Source: Canna indica | Taxonomy: Eukaryota; Streptophyta; Magnoliopsida; Zingiberales; Cannaceae | Direction: 5' to 3' | Length of the DNA: 64,000 nt | NCBI GenBank assembly: GCA_034359265.1 | Contig: CP136891.1 | Coordinates: 63,092,001 to 63,156,000, forward strand | In this document: piece after piece, positions 22,441 to 35,339 of the stretch | Layout of the letters: the number at the start of each line of letters is the position of its first letter | Numbering within the stretch: position 1 is the stretch's first letter | Notes under the pieces: generated by a model | Databases searched by the model: none | What the model was told of the DNA's origin: nothing | The model's input: the letters and a program-made list of their open reading frames with translations, nothing else | Made by a program: the position numbers and the translations under genes

Positions 22441-24730
22441 CAAGCACATCACAACATCACACACACAGGTATATAAGCAAAAAATAAAGTTTGCTATCAA
22501 TAGGTAGGTAAAAGGGTATGTCAATGACATACCTCAACCTCCGCCTCCCTCCCGTCATCCATCACAACCACATACAATTATATATATGGAAATAGTGCTA
22601 AAAGTCATGAAAATAAGATATAGCATGTCGAATCATCGTAATAAAAGCAAGCATGTATAGCATAAAAATAATACAACACCGCTTAGTTACCCTACGTAGT
22701 TTAAGCCCCGTCTTAGCAACCCTAGATATGTACCCTAGAGTCGGCCTACCTCCTCTACCCGAGTGTTCTAGGGGCATAGAGGGTTCGGCCCCCTTGGGTT
22801 CCCTAAGGGTTCTAGCATCTCTAGGTGTTCCTAATTCTCTATTTGAATGTCTCTACAATTCCCCAATGTGTAGAATTAGATCAATATACCCTAAAGTATG
22901 TTCCTTATGTGAAAAAATCCTATTTTTATTTCCCTAATTGGCCGACCAACATAGGGCTCCTAAAAGGGCCCTAAAAGGGGTGGCATACCCTAGTTCTTCC
23001 CCAAAACCCCTCCTTTTCTCAAGATCTCAAGAAAGCACCAAGAAACCTCAACAACCATTAAGAATCCTCAAGAAAACATCAAGAATTTGAAGAAGAAGAA
23101 AGGGGCGACACAGGAAGGGAAGTGTAATATCCGAGATATTATGGCTAATTGCTATTATTCATTTTTATTGTTTGTCAGTCTAGTGGGCTAATTCGAGGTC
23201 AAGCTAAGTCGACTCATGGTCATGTGCGAGCTTGAGAGCTCGGGTAAGTAGAAATATAAGTTGTGTATTTTCTTTACTTGTTAATTAAATTTGTATTGTA
23301 TATGTTTGAGCATGCATTATTGATGCTTGTGGTTAGCGGGTTTTGGATTCGGGTTTGTGGAGAATGCGGGTTAGCTAAAGGGGTAGGGTGTAAATAAGGA
23401 TTTGGGAGCCCCTATTGATGCCAAGCCGCCGCCCCTCTCCCCCTCTCTTGTGAAGTCGAGCCGTTGAGGAAAAGAGGAGCCGCCACCCCTCTTCCCCTCT
23501 CTTGGAGCCGCCGCTTCCTTTGTGGAGCCGAGCCGCCACCGCTTGGTTGTGGCTGGATTCGGAGGCCGCCGATCGAGAAATCTTTCTTTTTCCTCTTCCT
23601 AATCATGTGAGTGGTTCTTCCTTCCTATTTCCTTTTGTGTTTCTTGTGTTCTTGAGCTGTTCTTCAGAATTTGAGAAATTTTGTTGATCTTACCATTTGA
23701 AATTGGGTTTTCTCGTCGCTTTCTTGTGTTGCCGTGGAAGAGGAGGCTTGAGGACCCCCTTTTGTGGTGCATCAGCACTAGGTCTATCCTAGAGCTGCTC
23801 GGCCAAGGTGGGTGACGGGACGCCCTCAAGGTGTTTGTGAAATTGCCTAAAAGAACTTATTGCGTTAAATGAGATTTAGATTCCTTAATGATAAATCTTG
23901 GTATGATCATATGATGTTAGAGCATGTTTAATTTCAAAATCATAAACCTCGGCGTATTAAATTTGTGATTTCATGTAGAAGGAATGGATCTTGGTGGCGT
24001 GTTTTATATTTTTGATGGTTTTTGTTTTATGAAGCATGAATCTTGATGTTGATGTAGAATTTGATGCATGTCTAATTATGCTTAGTGAATAGATTTATTT
24101 TTTTAAAATTATTATTTATGATGTTGTAATCTAGTTTGGCAATATTTAGGAATAATTGTTGTTATGATTTTCGTGTTAATTAATTAGACATGCTGAAATT
24201 TCATGATGGATTATCATTAATGATGCTGAGATTTGTGATTGCTGTTGTGATGCATGGTGATTACTGAATATAGTCGTGTAATCTATCATTTTAATTAGAA
24301 AATATAGTCTGGAACCATAGGACACACTCTGGAAATCAGATTCGGCTTGGGTACACCAAAATTGGGCTCAAATAGTAGGCTGAAAATAAAACCCCTAAAA
24401 CAAAACCTAATTTCGGGAATTTAAATTTTAAATATAGAATTAAAATTTAAGGGGCAGAATAAACTGTTAAAGGGCCAACAAAAGAATTTAATTGCATGAA
24501 ACAAAATCTCATAGGTTGATGATATTGCGGGTCTGGGGCGTTGGGATCGACATAGTGTGTAGCGGCATTTTTTCCCAGTGAGGACACCCCTATGACACCG
24601 TGGATGACACTTGACTTAGGTCTTGTAGACGCCATATCTTTCATGAATGCCAAAGAGACTCGGGTAGGAGCTAGGTTGTGGGCTTGAGCCCAGAAGGTTA
24701 GATGGGTAAATCCCAACCTGTGTTTAAAAA

Positions 24731-24910
24731 GGAATAAGTTCGGATGGGCGAATCTCGATTATTCTCGTTTCTTTTGGAATAAGCTCGGATGGGTGAATCC
24801 CGATTATTCCTGTTTCTTTTGGAATAAGCTCGGATGGGCGAATCTTGATTATTCTCGTTTCTTTTGGAATAAGCTCAGATAGATAAATCTCGATTATTCC
24901 CATATTTTTC
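24731..24910 (+). repeat. 45-bp tandem array, four units, in the family B solo LTR
   Basis: Units start GGAATAAG(C/T)TCGGAT at 24731, 24776, 24821 and 24866, and a decayed fifth unit follows. The array lies just upstream of the segment gcctttgggcatgag. It is therefore in the place where the other family B LTRs carry a different 52-bp array. Confidence 0.8.
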
Positions 24911-25249
24911 TTTAAGGGTATGTTATGGGACAAGTTCGGACAGGTAAAACCTGATTATCCACATAACGCTTGTGAGTGACTTGTATGTCTTTCAGCATGG
25001 GTAGGCAGATAGGCATGTTGTAAATTCACTGTTATGCGAATAGGTTTGCCTTTGGGCATGAGTAGGGGTGACAATTTTATCTGCATCCGCCAACTAAAAA
25101 CTGCATCTGTACTGTATTCGATCTGTATCCGCAAGTAAAAATGAATATGGATACGGATACGGATCTGGAAATTTTATATCCGCACAGATACGATGCAGAT
25201 ATGGATTTGTCTGTGTATTCGCACCGTATCTGCATCGCCTATCCGCCAC

Positions 25250-26459
25250 ATTTTAATTACAATTTTACCTATATATATAATATACATATGTTAGGGGCCA
25301 AGGGTGATATTGTAGTTTTATATCAAATATATATAATATATTACATTATTACCTCTAAAATTCTAACATTTCGCTGGCCCGCCTTTTCTTGCCCTAAATG
25401 GCTAAATCTATTCGCATCGCCCATTCGCCCGCCCCTTTCCTCATGAATACACGAGCAGTCGGCGTCTCGGCGATCGACAGCCGCATCAGCACATCACTCG
25501 GTGACTCGGCGTCGCCCATTCGCCCGCCCCTTTCCTCACGAAGACACGAGTAGTCGGTGATCGGCAGCCGCATCAATGCATCACTCGGCGACTCGACATC
25601 TCCCTTCCCTACATGCAGTCGACAGCCGTAGCACGAGTTCGTCAGCCAATCCCGGTGGCCGACAGTGAGCGCATCACTCTTCTCCTAATCTCTCTTCTCT
25701 TCTCTACACACAGCGTCGGTGTCTCTCTTCTCCTAATCTCCCTTCTCTGCACACAACCAGCCTCTCTTCTCTGCACGCAGTCGGTCGCCCGCAGCACACA
25801 CCGACGTCTCTCTTATTCACCGCAGCACACGCCAGCGTCTTGCTTCTGTGCAGTCTGCACACAGTCCGACAACCGCAGGTGACATTTATTAGTCTCGATT
25901 CATCAGTGTTACAATAATTAGTCTTGATTAATCTATATATGATTCATCAGTGTAGACATTTATTCTGATTCATTAGTGTTACAGTAATTTATTCTTCGGC
26001 ACTTGTAGACATTTATTTTTAAGTCTTGATTAATCTATATTCTGATTCTTTAGCCCTAATTTTGATTTTTCAGCACTTGTAGACATTTATGCTTGTTTAA
26101 TCTATAGATGACTGAAATTAGTCTTGATTTAATCTTAAATCAATTCAAGTAATATCTGAATGATTTTATTAGATTCAAATTCGAGCTCTAACTTAAGCTT
26201 GCGGAAACTGAAATGAGCTAAAATTGAGCTTAGCTTTGATTACATTCAGATTGAACTCTAATCGAAATTTTACTAGCTTCTTTAGGTATCTGTTTGTTCA
26301 AAATCAATGCTAGTAGCTTCTTTGCTTGCTTTATTAAATGATATTGCAGCATAAGTTCTTTGCTTTATTACATGTGATTAAATAGATTTTGCAGCATAAG
26401 TTCTTTTCTTATTTAAGGTGATTAAATAGATTTCATGTTTATTCTTTCATGTAGAAGAT
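25250..26459 (+). promoter_or_regulatory. hAT 5' region before the transposase
   Basis: No coding region is supported. Positions 25380-25880 are a CG-rich stretch with repeated TTCGCCCGCCCCTTTCCTCA and tctcttctcctaatctc segments, and may be promoter and leader. Positions 25880-26459 are AT-rich with repeated TTGATTAATCTATAT and tgtagacatttat blocks. Confidence 0.4.
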
Positions 26460-28530
26460 ATGGGTGATACTATTAATAATATTGAGAGTCCAAATGAACA
26501 AGAAACTCCTCATGTGGGTACAGTCGGTTCAAATGAATCTCTTCCTACAGTCCAATCTGTGGACAAGTCATCTCCTAATGTCCAATCTGGGGACGATTCA
26601 GACTCTTCTACCAAGAAGAAATTTACTTCTCCTATGTGGGCTCATTTCAAAAGAGAAAAAATAGATGGAGTTTGAAAAGCAATTTGTATTTATCGCAATA
26701 AAAAATTAGGTGGTGGAGGAAAAAGTGGCACATCAAATTTACACGAGCATTATAAAAGATGTGCTAAGAGATCGACACAAGATCTTCGGCAAATGGTGCT
26801 TACTAGGAATGAGAACACGGTAGAAGGAAAGTCAAAGATTCAAAATTATATTTTTGATCAAACTGTGAGTAGAAGAGAACTTGCCAATATGATAATTATT
26901 CACGAGTATCCAATGTCAATAGTTGATCACACTTATTTTAGAAGATATTCACATAGCCTCCAACCTTCATTTCACATACCCACTCGAAACACTTTGAGAG
27001 CTGACATCATGAAGATTTATAATGAGTACAAGAGCAAAATAATGGAGGCTTTGGAAAGCAATATGGGGAGAGTTGCAATTACAACAGATATGTGGACATT
27101 TGATCATCAAATGAAAGGGTACATGGCTGTTACAACACATTACATTGATGATGAGTGGCAATTGCAAAATTGCATAATCAGGTATATTTTATTTATTGCA
27201 AAAGAAATTATATTATGAAAAGATGTCATATTTATATTTATATAGTGTTTATTTATGTTTTAGGTTTTGTTATGTTCATGCTCTTCACACTAAAGAGGTG
27301 ATTACAGATGCTCTAATGGATTGTTTTCTGAAATGGAATATTGAATGGAAGTTGTCTACACTTACAGTTGATAATTGTTCTGTGAATGATAGTGTGATTC
27401 AGCTTTTAAAAGATAGGCTTTCTCCTACAACAATGATATTGGAAGGAGAGTTTTTTCATATGCAATGTGGAGCACATATATTGAACTTGATTGTGAAAGA
27501 TGGTTTGAACATTATTGGCTCTGCTATCAGTAACATACGAGAGAGTGTAATTTATTGAACAGCTACACCAAAAAGGCAAGAGAGGTTTGAGGAGGCAGCA
27601 CGATAATTAAATATTTGTGTTACAAGAAAATTAAGTCAAGATGTAAAAACAAGATGGAATTGTACATACTTGATGCTTGTGTCCGCATTGCCACATAAAG
27701 ATGTTTTCTCTCGTTTGAAGACTCGTGAACCGAAGTATAAGAATTTGCCATCTGATTACAAGTGGAAAATGGCAAAAGAAGTTTGTGATAAACTGAAGAT
27801 TTTTCATGATCTCACTGAGTTATTTTCTGGAAAAGAATATTCTATAGCCAATATTTATTTTCCAAAGGTTTGTGAGATCAAGATGGCACTTAAGGAATGG
27901 ATCAATGGCGATAATCAAATATTTTCTTTGATGGATACAAAGATGATGGATAAATTTGAGAAATATTGGAAGGTGATTCATGGTGTGATGGGAGTTGCAG
28001 CATTATTGGATCCAAGATATAAGATGGACCTCATTGAATACTATTATGGCATGTTATACGGCGATGAAAGCTTTTTTGAAGTTGAAAGATTGCAAGAAAC
28101 TTGGTTGATGAATATAGTGCAAGAATAACAACTGAAAATGAGAGACCTTTAAGACCATCTTCTCAAGTAGTTGGTTCTAGTAAGGTTGACCTTCGATTTG
28201 GTGATGGTTATGATGAGTTTTTTTAGTAAAAAGAGAAAACGCACTAGGAATGATTTGGATATATATTTGGAGGAAGATGTGTTGCCAAGAACTAGTTAGC
28301 AGTGACATTTTAACTTAGTGGAAATCAAATGGTGCAAAGTTTCCTATTTTACAAGCAATTGCTCGGGACATATTAAGTATTCTTGTATCTACAGTTGCTT
28401 CTGAGTCTACATTTAGTACCGGTGGACGATTGGTGAGCCCACAACGTAGTAGCCTTCATCCAGAAACCGTGGAAGCATTAACTTGTACTCAAAATTGGTT
28501 ATCAAGCATGTTTAAAGAAGAAGGTATATA
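26460..28530 (+). pseudogene. hAT transposase (BED finger, RNase H-like core, hATC), broken
   Basis: Exon 1 (26460-27181) opens with a BED-type zinc finger (PMWAHFKREK, GGGKSGTSNLHEHYKRC). One zinc Cys is replaced in ICIYRNKK, where IYCNKK is expected, and a TGA at 26673-26675 stands where Trp is expected. The core begins GRVAITTDMWTF. After a short intron (27182-27263), exon 2 gives STLTVDNCSVNDSVI and FHMQCGAHILNLIVKDGL. Stops follow at 27556 (TGA) and about 27604 (TAA). The frame continues through VKTRWNCTYLML, VMGVAALLDPRYKMDL, then shifts near 28095. The hATC dimerisation domain follows (ASESTFSTGGRLVSPQRSSL, then VEALTCTQNWL) with further stops before it. Family proteins are usually 650-750 residues. 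It is inactive. Confidence 0.9.
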
Positions 28531-30000
28531 TAGTTAGTTTATTTGCTCTTTTAATTCATTTTATGATTAGTTCATTTAATGCTTCCAATCATTTGATTGC
28601 AAGAAACTTTTTTCTAATCATTCTAGAGTTTAAAAATCAGTATAGTTCTTAAGCAGGAAAAACTGAAGTTAATACTGATAATTTTCTAGATGCATGCAGA
28701 ATAAGTAGACAAAGTTGTCTTTTAGCATTAATAGGGATATAAGTTAGTGTTCTATTAATTTCGTTGTGTTCTTTTCAACTATATAATCAGTACTTTATTA
28801 CTTCCATATCCATAAAATCCCATAAATCATTTGCAACTAGTGGATTAAGATCTTTTCTATGACTAGTTAAACTGCTAGCTAACCAACGAAAAATTGATGA
28901 TAAGTTATATCATCTGTCAAGGGACAAGAAATGACTTCTGATCCTCAATGATGCTAGGCAATCATCAGTCGCTAATTCGCTAACATCAATTGGTGACCAG
29001 CTGACTTTGGCAATGATCCATCATCAATTGACAATAAACATATGAACATGGTCAATGAACTGATAGCATAATGCTACTCTTCAACTTACAATTTTATGGA
29101 AAAGCAAGCTAGTTTCTGCAGTAAGAAACAATTTGCTATTTATATATGTTAATTATTAAATGTTATGGGGGAGGCTTTTAGTAATTTGGGTGTTTTTTTT
29201 ATGATTCTTATTAATGTGCTATGGTTAATTGACTATTGTAATTGATTGAACTATGGTTAATTCATTTTATGATTAGTTCATTTATATCATTTATTTGTTT
29301 TCTTATAGGTTCTACTTCAAATGTTGCCAAAGTGTTTGAAGAAATAGAAGAGGATGACAGTGTAGGGATGAATGAATCTTACATAATGGTAATTGCATAC
29401 ATAATTTTTGTTGAATTGTATCATTTTAATATGTATTATATATTTGGGTTTTGTTTCTAATTTGTAGGATTGAAGAACAAGGAAGAGAACATGGTGTGAG
29501 AACTTTGGAAGAGCATTTTAATGTGCTATATATTATGGGATTTATGGCTGCTCAAATTATGATTGTTGATTTGATGTAACTTGTTTCAAATTATGACTGA
29601 TTTAACGTAGCTTGTTTTAAATTGATTTATGTTGTAGCTAATTTTAGATTTCTCAAATGATTTGAAGTATTATGGACTTATGGTTTGTTCAAATTATAAA
29701 TTGATGGTGGTGTATGTTGTAGCTATTTAGATGCTAGTAATTATTTAGATTATAATTTGTTGTAGCTAGTTTTAGATTGCTATTTAGATGATTTATGTAT
29801 CTTAATGTTGTTCGTTTCAATTTGATTTAATGTATATATTATGGTTGATGGTTGTTAAATTATAAATTGTGATTGAGTAGTTTAAAGTATATTATATACT
29901 TATTTTGGATCAATAAATAGGATATTTATTGATTTTTAAATTAAATATATTATTTTAATATTTTTTTAAAATACATATGCGAATATGGATGCGGTGCGGA
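28531..30000 (+). other. hAT 3' region
   Basis: A small possible extra exon lies at 29310-29388 between ttcttatag and gtaattg, encoding an acidic stretch (FEEIEEDDSVGMNES). It may be the spliced C-terminus of the transposase. The rest is AT-rich with repeated TTGATTTATGTTGTAGCTA-like segments (29600-29780) and no other gene. Confidence 0.4.
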
Positions 30001-32873
30001 TATCCGTATTTAAAATTGTGCGGATACGGTGCGAATATGGGGTGCGGATGGGGATGCGGATAATGCACTATCTGCACCATATTTGATCTGTTGCCAGCCC
30101 TAGGCATGAGATGGCCAAGTGGCCTGTTAGTTAGTCATACCACCAGTTTTGCATTCTCCCTATATGAGACAGATGTATTTATGTATATATGTTATATCTC
30201 TATGGTTGGTTTTGTGGTGGGGGTTGGTAGAACCGCTCATTGAGTTCCTTTGGACTCACCCTCGTTTCTTTTTTGTTTTTTTTTTCAGAGTCTGACCAAT
30301 GAGGTAGGCTGGAGCACTTGGCGCAGTTGGAGGGCAGAGGAGTACCATTGATCTCATAGCATTCCTAGTTAGGGGTCGAAGTCGAGTCTTGTTAGTATTT
30401 GGTCACGCACTTGGTATTTTAGTATTCTTGGAGTTGTAGTCCTTTAGGACATTCATATATTTTATTTCAGATTATATTTCTTAAGAAAACTGATAAACTT
30501 TTCATCATTTATTTCCGCACTCTATTTGGCATGTTGAACTTTATTTCTTAAAATGATAACTGATTTGATTTCTTAGTTATAATAAAACTTGTAACGTATC
30601 ACCGCTATGTTTTATTCTGAGTTGACATGTGCATGGGATAGGCTGCGGGGTTTAGGCACGTATACCCTGGCCGGTCACGTGACCCTAAGATGGGATGTGA
30701 CAGGAAGGGATGGCTAAATCGCTCAAAACTTGATTCGACAGAATCACAACGACGATAGGAAAACCCTCGATACGAAAGCTCAAACAAATACGACGAAATC
30801 GAATTAAAAATTGACAAAAACCCGTGACATAGGGGTGGCGGCATGGTTGATGAAAAGAGGGAAATAGAAAGGCTAATCCACTCAACTTTTTAAAGAAACT
30901 GGGAAGGAAGAAGAAGCGGTGGATCTTCCTACGTTGAACACCAACGAATTCGCGAAATCTCGGCTATGGCGGCTCCTCCTCCTCTTGGTGTTGTCTCCTC
31001 TCCCTCTTTCTCTTTTAGGTGGCGTGCGGCTAAAACGGTAGCCATGCGCCCCCCTTTGGTAATTTATGGGCGTTGGTTGGCCCAAATTATCAAAACGCAT
31101 GCACTTATTCGTCTGACTTCTAAAATCTATAACTTATTCATTCTAACTCTTATTCGAGTTCCGATTGAACCACTAAATTCGTCTTGAGACCATCTACCAT
31201 CCTAGCATGCTAATTCACAAAAATGAAGGAAAATAAAAAATTTAATTTTTTTTTAAAATTTAAAGCTTACCCGAGTTCAATCTCGAAGCTCTACGCCAAT
31301 CCGCGGTGACTCGAGCCCATGGTCCCCTGCTTAAGAATAAAATATTATTTTTTTAGGTTTTTGGGCATTACAAGGAGAAATCGGAGAAATCGACAATGAC
31401 GCTCGTCGATGCTCGGGTTTCATTGGAAAGATAAAGTCTAGGTTTATGGTGTCTAGATCAAATGTAAAATCCTCATTGTGATGCAAAAAATCAAAAAACC
31501 GAAACTCGAACCTTAAAACATGAACACCAGGAAAATCAAAAAAATGACCCAAAAATTTTCAAAGGCTAGAGAGCTCATTGGAGGGCTATATGATTTAAAC
31601 ATCTGCTTAGCACAAAAAGTTCAAGTAATTGTTCCTTACGTAGAAATAAGTTAAAGATCTATTTTTAAGAAATTTTTGGAAACATTTAACCTCTCCATAT
31701 TTGACTTGAGAGGTTTTAAAATTTTCGATTTTCGCAAATTAGTACTAGACCCTATAATTTTGATTTTGATTTTCTAGATATTTTTATTGAATCCAAATGG
31801 GAGGTATTCCTTATTTAATATTTATATTTTAAAGTTAATTAACTTTAAGTTAAGAAATGTAAATAAGACTTGTGAAAGATTAGACCTTGCTGAAAATTGC
31901 ATTCAGTGCAATTTCGGTCGGAGGTTCGGTCGAGTGTTCGGTCGATCGACCTGCGATCGACGAGTGATCGAATTTGGTCAGTAACTCACAGTAGGCTTTC
32001 GGTCTGAACCTTCAACCGAAGGATCGATCAGCGGAACCTCAACGGCTATTTTTTGAGCCATTGAGTGGATTTAAACCGAGCTCTCTTCATCCTACCCTAT
32101 AAATATATATGAGAGCTCAGCCTTCCTTACACCAAATTGATCATTCCTACTATACTTGAGACATCATTTGATCAATTCTAAGCTTTCATTGAGTCATTCC
32201 TTTAGTGAAACCCTAGTTTGAGCCTAAAATCCTTGATATTGACTTTGAGCTTGCTTTGCTTCATCTTCAAGTCATCAAGATGAGCTAGGACATCTTGTTT
32301 GAAAGCTAAGTTTGTATTATTTATTAATTGCTCTCATCTATTTGTGTATTTTGTGATTTGTTATTGCATTTCAAAAGTGTTTGTGATTGACCTAGTATGT
32401 TAGGTAAAGTGTGTGGTGGTAGCCTTGGTGTAGAGGCTTAAATCCATCGGTGTAAACTTGATTTACTAGGATCAGTGATTGTTGCCTTTTAGGGTTTGAG
32501 ATGGAAGAGTGCTCTTGGTAGGAAGACGGAGACTTCTGAGTGTGGAAGTATCTTCAATATTAGAGCGGAGACTCTTCGGGTAAAAGGTCCTCATTATAAG
32601 CGAAACAATATAATTTAGTAAATTTAAGTTTGAACATCTTGAGTAGAGTGCTTAGGTAGTGGAGTAGACATTGGAGCCGAACCACTATAAATCGATTTGT
32701 TAGCATTGACACTCTTGTGTATGATTAATTATTTTATTATTGCTTCTGCATCCAGTAGTTGAATTGTGCATTAACCTAAGTAATCAAGAAAAAGATTATA
32801 GATTTAGGTTAAGTTTTTAACGAACACACTATTCAACCCCCCATCTAGTGTATGTCATTCGACTTACATCACC

Positions 32874-34380
32874 AACCTACGATAATCCGAGAACAATACA
32901 TCCATATGCCAACATAAATGGACAAAGACAACACACCCCGCCTTGGAGGTTGATAACCCAAGACAATTGATCCAATGTGTTGACAATCCGAGACAGCCTG
33001 CCAATGCAGTCAACAAGAAACAAAGACAAAATACCACGCCCCGATATTTCTCTTTGCTTGTGTGATTTTTGTTTGTCCTGCAGATGACTTACAAGGAAAG
33101 GGAAAACCTTGAACATATTTGGTTCATCCCAAAGATGATTGCGGGATGCCAAAGATGATGATTCCATATTTTCTTTGCAAGATATGATTTGGATGGGATA
33201 AATTTTAAGGTGGGTAAGAGTGGGATAAGAATCCAAAAGGATTTCTTGAAATCATATCTTACGTTTGTTTTGACATATGATAAAAAGCATGAATAAGATA
33301 TGAAATCCATACCTTATGGATTTGGACCCTAAACCCACCCCTCCCCACATTTTCTAAATCGGGCCAGCAATGGATTTCGGCCAAAATAAACCACCCAATT
33401 TCCAGCAAACAGTGGATTGGATTTTAAATTAAATCCAATCCACCTCCTTAATATGGCAAAGCAAACAAGACATTATAGTATAACTACTGGACTAAATTGT
33501 GGGAGACTAAATTGTAGGATCCAGTTGTCTCAAAATTTGGCACCAAAAGATTTTTTTTTGTCTATTATTGCAAAATATGACTTTTTTGTTAACATTATAT
33601 GGAGGATCAATTTTTAAATTGCTTGTCCCAAGATGAATCCCATAATTTGATCATGATTTATTCTTCTTATTGAGTTTTGATATGCATTGTTGTTAGTATT
33701 TGATAAATTAAACCACCCAGAGTTAGTATTTGAGAACGGATCAAGGAAAAACAAAACTTTTACGAAGGAAAGTCAGAAAGTATAGCATGTCGCAAAGTTG
33801 TCTTTTAACTAAGGTTAAAATTTTTACCTTACTCTTCATTGGGTTAAAATTAACCACTTTAAGGATTTTTCTGTAAAGTTTTAAGGAATAAAATATATGT
33901 TGATATATATCAAAATTAAATAAAAATGAGTGAAATTTTACAATAATAAGTTTGTTTATTGAATCTCCTATCACATATGATCTCATAATAAATTAGATGT
34001 TTGTTTGCAGTTGAGTATTGTAACCTAACTTGATGTAATAACTCCTTAATTTCACAAACTTATATTGGGGCCACAAAATATTTTGGACTTAAGGTTAATG
34101 GTAGTAAATTCATTAAATCTTAATAATCAGTCACACTTATCATAAATATTAGAGCATTACATAGTCACACTCTCGGCAAATAAAGGGAAACAATATTATG
34201 ATTACAATTTTGAAATTTTAGCAAAATCATAAATATTTTAAGAGAATTCAGTAAAATCATAAATAAGATAAGGTATTTGACAAAACCATAATATATGTTG
34301 ATGATAACACAAATTATCCCTAAAAATCAAATTGGTTTATTGATTTGATCTATTTTTCTTGAATGCTTTGATGAAAAGTT
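32874..34380. other. Intergenic AT-rich DNA
   Basis: No supported gene. Short frames at 32877-33310 have no family resemblance. Positions 34180-34345 have repeated TAAAATCATAAATA segments that reappear inverted at about 38525-38760, on the other side of the solo LTR. Confidence 0.5.
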
Positions 34381-35339
34381 TGTATTATCCAAAAAATTTA
34401 ATAATAATATTTTATTCTTGAGCGGGGGATCGTGGGCCCTAGTTAGCACGGATTGGCGGGGAGCTTCGAGATTATACCCGAATAAGCATTTAATGTAAAA
34501 AAATTAAGATAAATCTTATTTGTCTTATCTCCATGATCTATCATGCTAGGATGATAGAGGGTCTCGAGGCGAATTTAGCGGTGCAATCGAATCTTGAATC
34601 GGAGTTAGAACAGATGAGTTATAGATTGTTTAAGTCGGATAGCCTAGGTATGGGTATTTTGGTCATTTGAACCCAATTGATATCTATAAATTAGACCCTG
34701 GGGTGCGCAGCCAGGGGTTTTTAGCTGCATGCCATCCGAGGCAAATGAGAGAAGAGAGAGAGGGCATCGTCGAGGAGGAGCCGCCGGAGCCGAATTTTCG
34801 CGAGTTTGTCGATGTCAATCGGGGGAAGATCCTACGCATCTTTTCCTTCCGTTTTCTCTCCATCCGGTGAGTGGATTTATGCCTTCTTTTTTCCAATTCT
34901 TGATTCATGTCGTTGTTCTCATGTTTCGGGGTTTTTCATCGATTTTTAACGTGTTTTCTCGTATTGGATCGGAAGCCGAATCGGTCATTTCTTAATTAAA
35001 CTATGTTATTTATCCCTTTGGAATAGAATACTATTTCCTTTTTCCTTTTTTTTCTACCCCCTTCCTGCCCACCTTGCCGGTCGGCGCCAGCCGCACCAGG
35101 AGGCAGCACCCGGCGAGGCGCCGCGGAGGCAGCGACGCCTGGCGTGGCGTTGCTGCCACGCGCGAGCAGCCGTGCCATGCGGCTAGGAGGCCATGCGAGG
35201 AGGCGCCGCCACCGCCGCATGGTGGCGGTGGTGCGTCGGCAGGCGCAGGCGTTGGCGCCAGCGTCGTTGGCGGCCCGACGGCAACCGGGGAAGGGCGGCG
35301 ACGACGACTAGTTTGGGGAGGAGATGGGGAAGATGACCT

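Larger units (their letters stand above)
25063..30102 (+). mobile_element. hAT superfamily DNA transposon, about 5.04 kb
   Basis: The terminal inverted repeats are TAGGGGTGACAA (left) and TTGCCAGCCCTA (right), of Ac/hAT type. The 8-bp target duplication GGCATGAG is perfect (25055-25062, 30103-30110). Both subterminal regions hold clustered GCGGATA/GGATACGG repeats (25083-25240, 29985-30070), likely transposase binding sites. It encodes a broken transposase at 26460-28530. It interrupts the family B solo LTR. Confidence 0.9.
23123..30702 (+). mobile_element. Solo LTR of gypsy family B, containing a hAT element
   Basis: It starts TGTAATATCCGAGATATT and ends ATGGGATGTGACA. These are the family B LTR ends seen at 55234-57897 (there in reverse). 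The GGAAG target duplication is perfect (23118-23122, 30703-30707). Without the hAT it is about 2.53 kb, close to the 2.66-kb family B LTR. It has a GC-rich segment (23420-23580) like that at 57270-57480. It lies inside the gypsy A 5' LTR. Confidence 0.85.
11656..31372 (-). mobile_element. Ty3/gypsy element, family A (Del/Tekay-like), interrupted
   Basis: Full-length element on the minus strand: 5' LTR 21627-31372 (interrupted), primer site 21613-21623, gag, protease, reverse transcriptase, RNase H, integrase, polypurine tract 13551-13563, 3' LTR 11656-13546. The AGGAG target duplication is perfect (11651-11655, 31373-31377). LTR ends are TGTAATGCCC and GGGTGTGACA on the minus strand. The gag-pol order with integrase last is that of Ty3/gypsy. 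The integrase tail and the KVRW segment suit the Del/Tekay chromovirus group. All coding regions carry stops, so the element is inactive. Confidence 0.9.
21627..31372 (-). repeat. 5' LTR of gypsy A, split by a solo LTR
   Basis: The LTR is 21627-23122 plus 30708-31372, about 2.16 kb when the insertion and one GGAAG copy are removed. The first part matches the 3' LTR nearly base for base (array, TTTTTGGAGCATTTATTTTT). The second part ends gggcattaca. Confidence 0.85.
11520..32868 (+). mobile_element. Solo LTR of copia-type family C, outermost layer of the nest
   Basis: Its two halves are 11520-11655 and 31378-32868. The left half starts TGTTGGCCTAAG and contains GGTTTTGATGATAA. The right half ends in ATTCAACCCCCCATCTAGTG and finally TTACA. 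Both halves align in order with the uninterrupted copy at 19062-20824. Perfect flanks TCACC (11515-11519, 32869-32873) mark its insertion. The joined LTR would be about 1.63 kb. The TTTTGATGATAACAA start and CACCCCCCCTCTAG end suggest SIRE/Maximus-like copia, which is tentative. No internal domain is present, so it is a solo LTR. Confidence 0.8.

Noticed and set aside
24447..24933. Minus-strand frames including a repetitive ELIPKET peptide
   Set aside because: Produced by the 45-bp array and adjoining LTR sequence.
32877..33236. 119-codon minus-strand frame
   Set aside because: No recognisable domain. It overlaps AT-rich intergenic sequence next to the solo LTR and lacks codon bias or splice context.
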